Origin: a virus
DNA length: 35,154 nucleotides
Direction: 5' to 3' (one strand)
Virus record (IMG/VR): IMGVR_UViG_3300034105_001614
Location: 1-35,154 of that record
The notes under the pieces were generated by a model, which saw nothing but the letters and a program-made list of their open reading frames with translations, was not told the DNA's origin and searched no databases. Below are positions 30,952 through 35,154 of the stretch, one piece after another; the first letter of the stretch is position 1; each line of letters starts with the position of its first letter. The position numbers and the translations under genes were made by a program.

Positions 30952-31389
30952 TCAGTCGGGAATCCAACCCTTACGGCGAGCCACGCTGGAAGCCCACTCG
31001 TCAGTAGTCTGATACGACGGCGAAGTGCTTGCATGGTAAGAAGAAATCTTACTAGGCGCTTGCGAGGAAGTGCTTTCAGATGATTTCTTCTTAGGAGTCT
31101 CCTTTGTAGGTGAATCCTTCTCAGGCGGGTTATTCCAAGTGGCTGCCTGTGTCTGTGCACTAGGCAACTTAGGTTGGTTAGGATTAGGCCGCTGTGGAAG
31201 GCTACCGGGGTCCTTAGCACCACGTCCGGGCCGCTTTGGAAGATCACCATAGGAACCCACAGAAGTACGGGTAGGAGGGCCGGGAGGGCGACCCATACCA
31301 CCAGCAGACGGAACTAGACCTGAGGCATCGCCTCGGGCCATCGTGCTGCTATCTCCACTACGGGGGCGAAAACGTCCTAGAATACTCAT
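30952..31389 (-). CDS. Pro/Ser-rich disordered protein, 145 aa
   Basis: Nearly the whole chain is low-complexity Pro, Ser, Gly, Thr and Lys (GRPPGPPTRTSVGSYGDL, then DSPTKETPKKKSSESTSS). Only the end, TTDEWASSVARRKGWIPD, looks structured; it resembles the DEGDAWARSV segment of the GNAT-like protein. The SD is AAGGAT. It may be a flexible linker or tail protein, or a carrier for the C-terminal motif. The function is unknown. Confidence 0.65.
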   Translation of the reverse strand: MSILGRFRPRSGDSSTMARGDASGLVPSAGGMGRPPGPPTRTSVGSYGDLPKRPGRGAKDPGSLPQRPNPNQPKLPSAQTQAATWNNPPEKDSPTKETPKKKSSESTSSQAPSKISSYHASTSPSYQTTDEWASSVARRKGWIPD

Positions 31390-31413
31390 AACTAATCCTT
31401 AAATCCTTGTATG

Positions 31414-31950
31414 TTAGTAATCAGGTGTCTTCCAATTACCGTTTGGATTCATCCAATCGGGAGTATCAGATTCACCATAACGAGTGGGGGGCGGTACATC
31501 CCAATCAAGATTATCAGAGCCACCATGACGAGGGGGAGGCGGTGCATCCCAATTGGGTACTGCTTCGTGTGAACCCGAACCGGGAATGTTTGCATCCCAA
31601 TCAAATGTGGAACTATTCGAACCCGAACCGGGGGGAGGGGGAAGATGTCCGAACTGACCCGGACTTACCGCTCCACGCCCGCCACGGACATCAGAGGCAA
31701 TACCTCTAAGAGTGTTCGCTGCACGAAACTTGTTGCGAATTCCGGGAGTAGCCATACCAATAGCGGCACCAATAACACCTTCACGGTGTGCTGGGTTCTG
31801 AGCGATATCTCGTGCAATACGACCCGCTGAGGTCTGACCTGCTGCTGTTTGACCGAAAGTGTCCGCAGCAGCGTGAATAGCCCCGCCTACAGCATCTGAG
31901 TTGGCAATCTTCTTAGCGACGGACCCGCCGACCTTCTTCATAATACCCAT
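31414..31950 (-). CDS. Gly/Ala-rich protein with DWD-proline repeats
   Basis: A 178-aa protein. Residues 1-85 are Gly/Ala-rich helices (KKVGGSVAKKIANSDAVGGA, then GVIGAAIGMATPGI) that could touch membranes. Residues 105-178 repeat a short unit: FDWDANIP, NWDAPPPPRHGGSD, LDWDVPPPTRYGESD, then PDWMNPNGNW. The order membrane-like helix plus repeat tail resembles internal or ejected proteins, but this is inference. It is coupled by TAATG to the gene upstream. Confidence 0.6.
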   Translation of the reverse strand: MGIMKKVGGSVAKKIANSDAVGGAIHAAADTFGQTAAGQTSAGRIARDIAQNPAHREGVIGAAIGMATPGIRNKFRAANTLRGIASDVRGGRGAVSPGQFGHLPPPPGSGSNSSTFDWDANIPGSGSHEAVPNWDAPPPPRHGGSDNLDWDVPPPTRYGESDTPDWMNPNGNWKTPDY

Positions 31951-32153
31951 TAGTAGCCTGACTCAGCGTCACGGTCCAACTGAGCGCCTGTCTTAGTGGA
32001 CCTCTTGGGTGCTTTCTTTCCTTGAAAACTCCACATCTTGTCATTTATAAAATCAGACATATGATCAGCGATATCGTCTAGTTTGGCCTGCCTATGCGTT
32101 TCCCGATCAACCTTGCGCCCGGGGTGAGATCCGGTGTCTTGTCCGTGTGCCAT
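31950..32153 (-). CDS. Small hydrophilic protein, 67 aa
   Basis: Begins MAHGQDTGSHPGRKVDRETH. A helix (KLDDIADHMSDFINDKMWSF) is followed by a basic tail. It has a real SD (AAGAAGGAA) and an upstream promoter, so it is leadered, unlike its neighbours. The function is unknown. Confidence 0.65.
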   Translation of the reverse strand: MAHGQDTGSHPGRKVDRETHRQAKLDDIADHMSDFINDKMWSFQGKKAPKRSTKTGAQLDRDAESGY

Positions 32154-32192
32154 GAGTATTCCTTCTTAAGTCGTGTGCCTAGTGGCTATACA

Positions 32193-32387
32193 TCAATTAT
32201 GCCACAGGAACGCCGTATTACAGGCTTCCTCAGCGTCGCCATTGACTGCTGCGACCATTACACCGTTTTTATTTAGCAAATGCCAAGCAGCGTCGTCGTT
32301 AAAATCACTGACAACAGACCACTTACCGTCGTTCGACTCATAACGGGTGTCGGAGATCTTCGAAAACGTCAGTTCTGTGTCAGGCAT
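32193..32387 (-). CDS. Small hypothetical protein, 64 aa
   Basis: I chose the ATG at 32387, one base after the preceding stop; upstream starts overlap that gene. Begins MPDTELTFSKISDTRYESND and has beta hairpins (KWSVVSDFNDDAAWHLLNKN). The last codons (LWHN stop) contain the next promoter's -10 box. The function is unknown. Confidence 0.6.
   Translation of the reverse strand: MPDTELTFSKISDTRYESNDGKWSVVSDFNDDAAWHLLNKNGVMVAAVNGDAEEACNTAFLWHN
32196..32206 (-). promoter_or_regulatory. Promoter TGTGGCATAAT, followed by ATA instead of ATG
   Basis: The same TGTGGCATAATTGATGT block as at other starts, but the codon at the predicted transcript start is ATA. The gene it serves (32153) has its own SD 35-40 bases downstream. 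The box overlaps the stop of 32193-32387. Confidence 0.6.
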
Positions 32388-32388
32388 G

Positions 32389-32817
32389 TTAGAGCGCTTC
32401 CCAAGGGTACTTGTTGATCTTCTTACGAGTTTCCCGATCCATGTCACCCTTGATCACGGTAATGTCCTTATCAACGGGAAAATCATGTCCATGTGAAGAA
32501 TGAACATTAACTTTATCGCTATCTTTTTTTTGAACTTGGTTCATATAAGAGTGAATACGACCACAGGCGCACAGGAAGGCATGATCCTTCGTTAGATCCT
32601 TAGCCTTTACAGACTCGGTATCAAATTCAATGCCGCTACCTGTAGAAAATCGGTTTCCCGTGTCGGCAGTCTTATAACGAATGCCTGAAGGAGGCTGAGA
32701 AACCTCATCAAGACCCATTTTTCCGCTCACAAGAGGGTTAATGGGCTTTTCAGGGGCCGGAGTGGTGTTGTGATGCTCCATGCCGTGTCCAGCATCGAAG
32801 TTTTCTGTGCGTGCCAT
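32389..32817 (-). CDS. FDAGH-tagged protein with CACG motif, 142 aa
   Basis: Begins MARTENFDAGHGMEHHNTTP, one of three shared N-terminal tags. The middle is flexible. CACGRIHSYM near residue 85 may bind metal. The end is basic/helical (MDRETRKKINKYPWEAL). It is leaderless by promoter geometry. The function is unknown. Confidence 0.7.
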   Translation of the reverse strand: MARTENFDAGHGMEHHNTTPAPEKPINPLVSGKMGLDEVSQPPSGIRYKTADTGNRFSTGSGIEFDTESVKAKDLTKDHAFLCACGRIHSYMNQVQKKDSDKVNVHSSHGHDFPVDKDITVIKGDMDRETRKKINKYPWEAL

Positions 32818-32823
32818 ACGCCA

Positions 32824-32832
32824 ATTATGACA
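32824..32832 (-). promoter_or_regulatory. Leaderless promoter TGTCATAAT
   Basis: TGT plus CATAAT, six bases (TGGCGT), then the ATG at 32817. Confidence 0.6.
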
Positions 32833-32843
32833 CGAAATACTCT

Positions 32844-32880
32844 AAAAAACGCCATTTGGTCAAAAATCTAAGATTTTGAC
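32844..32880 (-). terminator. Probable terminator after 32926-33396
   Basis: GTCAAAATCT pairs with AGATTTTTGAC (one bulge), and TTTTTT follows nine bases after the stem on the minus strand. It lies in a 108-base gap that otherwise holds only the next promoter. Confidence 0.45.
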
Positions 32881-32925
32881 GTGAAATTAGTCACATATGA
32901 TCCATTTTAACCATATGGGCAAGTA

Positions 32926-33396
32926 TCAGTCTTTTCGACGTGCAGCCTTTTTAGCGGGCCTTGACGGCTTGGGTCTAGGAATATCAGCCAACGTATAGTG
33001 GTCTTCGCCATTAACGACATTGGCAAGATGTTCGTCGTCTGTGTAGTGCATAACTGGCACTAGCATTTCAGGATCAATATCGTTTGCCGAGACAATCCTA
33101 TGATGACCATTAGCAATTGTAGGATTACTACGCCCGCTCTCCCACATCACCCTAATAGGAGTTTTTACACCCTCTTTAGCGATTTCTTTATGGAGAGTAC
33201 CTCCATGAACATCCGTAGGTTGTTCTTTACTCTCGCCTAATTTACGATCCCATAAGTCATTATTGGTCTCTTTTTTCGTAAAATACGAGTCTTCTGTATA
33301 TCTACGATCACCGGGAAGCGGTCGGGCAGAGATAAGGTCCTTTGCAGGAACAAACATAGCCAATTGTTCGGAACGTAAAGCGTCTTTAGCAGCCAT
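32926..33396 (-). CDS. ParB/Srx-like protein with QLAMF peptide
   Basis: A 156-aa protein. EQLAMFVPAKDL at residues 10-21 aligns position for position with the peptide in 30177-30545. The ParB/Srx-like part is LHKEIAKEGVKTPIRVMW, then TIANGHHRIVSAND with NGHHR at 96-100, then VPVMHY. A basic tail follows (PKPSRPAKKAARRKD). Its start overlaps the upstream stop as TGATG. It may bind DNA through the tail and the host sliding clamp through the peptide; both are inferences. Confidence 0.72.
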   Translation of the reverse strand: MAAKDALRSEQLAMFVPAKDLISARPLPGDRRYTEDSYFTKKETNNDLWDRKLGESKEQPTDVHGGTLHKEIAKEGVKTPIRVMWESGRSNPTIANGHHRIVSANDIDPEMLVPVMHYTDDEHLANVVNGEDHYTLADIPRPKPSRPAKKAARRKD

Positions 33397-33605
33397 CAGA
33401 CCTGCGGGGGTCGAAGAGCATCCATAGCGTCAAAATGCTCTTGTGCCTTCCAATAGTTCTTCCGAACCATCTCCATAGACCGGCCAACATCAGGATGATC
33501 GGCACCAAAAAGTGCCTTTAGTTCCTTGTTGCGCTTCAGATGATGATCAGTAATAGCCTGATGCTCCCACGCCTTAGCGTGATGGTAATCGTAGTCGTGA
33601 GCCAT
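33396..33605 (-). CDS. His-rich helical protein, 69 aa
   Basis: The ATG at 33605 overlaps the preceding stop as TGATG. Begins MAHDYDYHHAKAWEHQAITD and is helical throughout, with HH pairs every 10-12 residues, like 33920-34306. It may bind metal or form a small helical bundle. It is coupled on both sides. Confidence 0.65.
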   Translation of the reverse strand: MAHDYDYHHAKAWEHQAITDHHLKRNKELKALFGADHPDVGRSMEMVRKNYWKAQEHFDAMDALRPPQV

Positions 33606-33907
33606 CAGTCTTGACCCTCGTTCTTTTTGTCGATGTGCCTGTTCCAAACATGCATTGACGCTGCACGACGAGTGGAGTGATACTGACCTCCACCCTTCCA
33701 CGCCCCGTATGAACCCTCAGGAGTGTCGTGGTTACGTTTGATGTAGCCGATCTTGTCGTTACCGACGTGTACGGCTAGTTCGTCGGTAACAGGGATTTCT
33801 TCCCCATCATGCTGCACATAGGTGTTCGGTTTGTAACGAAACCGACCCGGAGTAGTGTTGTGTTCAGGCATATTATGGCCTGCGTCAAAATGCTCTGTTC
33901 GTGACAT
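33605..33907 (-). CDS. FDAGH-tagged protein, 100 aa
   Basis: Begins MSRTEHFDAGHNMPEHNTTP, the clearest form of the shared tag. The rest is beta-rich (VQHDGEEIPVTDELAVHVGN, then KIGYIKRN) and ends in a charged helix. It has its own leaderless promoter and leads the unit with the His-rich and ParB-like genes. The function is unknown. Confidence 0.75.
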   Translation of the reverse strand: MSRTEHFDAGHNMPEHNTTPGRFRYKPNTYVQHDGEEIPVTDELAVHVGNDKIGYIKRNHDTPEGSYGAWKGGGQYHSTRRAASMHVWNRHIDKKNEGQD

Positions 33908-33913
33908 CCCTCA

Positions 33914-33924
33914 GTTATCTCACA
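33914..33924 (-). promoter_or_regulatory. Leaderless promoter TGTGAGATAAC
   Basis: TGTGA plus GATAAC, six bases (TGAGGG), then the ATG at 33907. The TGA inside TGTGA is also the stop codon of the upstream gene. Confidence 0.6.
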
Positions 33925-34306
33925 TTCCAAAGGGGAAACTACGAATATCAGGCTGCTGGAGACTACTCATGTCGTCATCTGCCGTAAGTCGGTCGTAGTT
34001 TGCCGCAAGGTGAGGAGGTAGCGGCTTGTTGTCTTCTGCACCGCTCCACAAAATATCCGCACGTTCTTGGTGGTGACGCATCGCACGCATGTGATCGTCA
34101 CGTTTACCAGCCAACGAATCGTGGATGGCAATTTCACCTGACTGCATAGGAAACCTAGGCATTTCCTGATTCTTCCCCGTATCAAAGTATTTAGGACCAC
34201 GGGACTGATACCGAGACAGAAGTTCCTGTCGCTTACCCTCGTATTCCGCAGCAAGGTTTTGGTGGTGTTCAACCAAACGGGAATGGTGATCGTAGTAATT
34301 AGCCAT
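33920..34306 (-). CDS. His-rich helical protein, 128 aa
   Basis: I chose the ATG at 34306, six bases after GATAAT. Begins MANYYDHHSRLVEHHQNLAA. A helix (HHxxLVEHHxxLAAEYEGKR) and a second one (KRDDHMRAMRHHQERAD) carry HH pairs. It is paralogous in style to 33396-33605 and 26358-26630. The C-terminus is unstructured. The function is unknown. Confidence 0.65.
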   Translation of the reverse strand: MANYYDHHSRLVEHHQNLAAEYEGKRQELLSRYQSRGPKYFDTGKNQEMPRFPMQSGEIAIHDSLAGKRDDHMRAMRHHQERADILWSGAEDNKPLPPHLAANYDRLTADDDMSSLQQPDIRSFPFGM

Positions 34307-34312
34307 AATCCT

Positions 34313-34337
34313 ATTATCGCACAATTACGCAAATTTT
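34313..34337 (-). promoter_or_regulatory. Leaderless promoter TGTGCGATAAT with AAATTTGCGTA block
   Basis: GATAAT, six bases, then the ATG at 34306. Seven bases upstream of the box lies AAAATTTGCGTA (34326-34337), and a run of CCCCCTTTTTC precedes it. The same arrangement is found at 34753-34777. Confidence 0.6.
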
Positions 34338-34350
34338 CAGAAAAAGGGGG

Positions 34351-34746
34351 CTATCTGTTTATAGGACCTTTGTGGTCTTCGTCCCAGTAGGGCGTAACGT
34401 CGTAGTTTCGATCCCAACGCTTCGAATAATCATCTACATGTTCTACCAACGGAAATTCGGAAGTAGGATCGAACTGCCTATATGTCCAGTCCACTACATG
34501 GTCGTCCACCACTGGAACATGATGAGACATGTGCTCAGAAGGAACTTTTTGCCATTCCGGGTGGACACTACTTGTATCGAACTTTGCACCAGCAAACTGT
34601 AGGTGTTTGCCACCCGCAACGCTTCTGAAGTCTTCAGAAGCCACTTCGCATGACCCTCCCGCACCCTCACATGTATGCCACCCCGCACCCTCTGCGTGGG
34701 GTGCGAACCGCTTGATGTGGTTACTGAGATGGTCTGCTGCGGACAT
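34351..34746 (-). CDS. Papain-like cysteine protease-like protein
   Basis: A 131-aa protein. A candidate triad is C33 (GGSCEVASEDF), H75/H76 (EHMSHHVPVV) and D86 (DHVVDWTYRQFDP). This Cys-His-Asp order with a DxTxRQF strand matches papain/transglutaminase-like domains found in toxins and phage proteins. It could cleave, deamidate or crosslink a host protein. The start is leaderless, and the N-terminus MSAADH resembles that of the GNAT-like protein. It is the first gene of the leftward island. Catalytic activity is not shown by sequence alone. Confidence 0.65.
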   Translation of the reverse strand: MSAADHLSNHIKRFAPHAEGAGWHTCEGAGGSCEVASEDFRSVAGGKHLQFAGAKFDTSSVHPEWQKVPSEHMSHHVPVVDDHVVDWTYRQFDPTSEFPLVEHVDDYSKRWDRNYDVTPYWDEDHKGPINR

Positions 34747-34752
34747 CCCTCA

Positions 34753-34777
34753 ATTATCTCACGCATACGCAAATTTT
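34753..34777 (-). promoter_or_regulatory. Leaderless promoter TGAGATAAT with AAATTTGCGTA block
   Basis: GATAAT, six bases (TGAGGG), then the ATG at 34746. AAAATTTGCGTA (34766-34777) lies seven bases upstream of the box, exactly as at 34313-34337. Confidence 0.6.
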
Positions 34778-34846
34778 AGAAAAGGGGGGGCGGCGACTGA
34801 GCACTTTCATGGCCTATGCCCCAGCGCTCACCACTACTTGGCACTT

Positions 34847-34884
34847 CCCCCATGCCCCATTTCCCCCAAAATTCTAAGTCCCCC
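34847..34884 (-). other. G-run cluster, possible G-quadruplex
   Basis: On the minus strand, runs of 5, 5, 4 and 5 G occur in 38 bases with loops of 12, 4 and 3. The pattern fits a long-loop quadruplex. It may simply reflect the base skew of this block. Confidence 0.45.
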
Positions 34885-34991
34885 TCCACTACTCCACATG
34901 CCCTATAGCCCATCGACCACATGTGTTCCCTACGCCCGGAGACCGTGTGCGGCGAACTAAAGGGGTGGGGGTTATCGGAGTGGACGTGCAA

Positions 34992-35063
34992 AAAACCCTT
35001 ATTTTATATGACTTTTTTGAGGGTGCGTGATCGAGGGGGCGCAGAAAACCCTTATTTTATATG
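34992..35063. repeat. Two exact 19-bp direct repeats, 53 bp apart
   Basis: AAAACCCTTATTTTATATG occurs at 34992-35010 and 35045-35063. On the minus strand each reads CATATAAAATAAGGGTTTT, with an AT-rich TATAAAATA core. The 53-base spacing is about five helical turns. Likely regulator or promoter sites. Confidence 0.75.
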
Positions 35064-35154
35064 GTTTATTTGCATGTGCATGACGTGCGGCGTTATGCCG
35101 AGTGATGAGCACGAGCACGGTGCCGAGCACGAGCGCTCAATAAGTCAATGAAAT

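Larger units (their letters stand above)
34778..35154. other. Non-coding block at the right end
   Basis: There is no frame with a credible start and SD. The block holds a G-run cluster on the minus strand, two exact 19-base repeats and two GAGCACGAGC repeats at 35107-35116 and 35125-35134. It may be a control region between divergent modules or lie near a genome end. Confidence 0.6.

Noticed and set aside
34776-34991. A 71-aa minus-strand frame in the right-end block
   Set aside because: There is no SD or leaderless promoter at its start; it crosses the G-run cluster and has a skewed Gly/Trp composition.
34921-35151. A 76-aa plus-strand frame across the 19-bp repeats
   Set aside because: No SD; the product is made of the repeats themselves, which look regulatory.
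35101-35154. Genome terminal repeat or cos site
   Set aside because: The short GAGCACGAGC repeats are suggestive, but no second copy exists in the window and no end can be seen.

Overview
The window is part of the genome of a large tailed double-stranded DNA phage whose host is probably an actinobacterium. Base composition looks close to 50% GC by eye. The host inference rests on two points. A secreted Rpf-like (resuscitation-promoting factor) transglycosylase is encoded at 21743-22297. Many genes also start directly at the AUG, with a TANNNT -10 box ending six bases upstream and no obvious -35 box, which is the layout of leaderless promoters in actinobacteria. I saw no tRNA, rRNA, CRISPR array, insertion sequence or integrase.

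Layout: almost all genes read leftward (minus strand). From right to left there is a roughly 400-bp non-coding block with repeats and G-runs (34747-35154). Next is an accessory island of about 20 small genes (26086-34746) that includes a papain-like cysteine protease-like protein, two ParB/Srx-like proteins, a GNAT acetyltransferase-like protein, an HEIGH zinc metallopeptidase and a possible ADP-ribosyltransferase-fold protein. Then comes a short mixed-strand block with a dCMP deaminase, a metallophosphoesterase and the endolysin (22488-26083). It is followed by the Rpf-like protein and a run of small genes (19973-22297). The virion block holds the terminase large subunit, a 522-aa protein with a Lys/Ala-rich head, the portal, the scaffold and the major capsid protein (12053-19837). 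The left end holds adsorption and tail genes: a beta-propeller apparently nested in a PKD domain, a His-rich collar-domain fibre, a BppU-like protein, a 1450-aa collagen-like fibre, three tandem tail-collar proteins and likely connector proteins running off the left edge.

The virion genes form long operons joined by TAATG, TGATG, ATGA, GTGA and TAGTG stop-start overlaps. The accessory island is instead broken into short units, each with its own extended -10 promoter (consensus near TGTGGCATAAT). In most cases the first codon is the predicted transcript start. Several intrinsic terminators separate the units.

The most interesting observations concern the accessory island. Three otherwise different proteins share an N-terminal FDAGH...EH tag. 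Both ParB-like proteins and at least two neighbours carry a QLxMF/QLxLF peptide that resembles the bacterial sliding-clamp-binding motif. The enzyme-like domains are those usually found in effectors and toxins. I infer a co-regulated set of host-takeover or virion-delivered effectors, but the sequence does not prove this.
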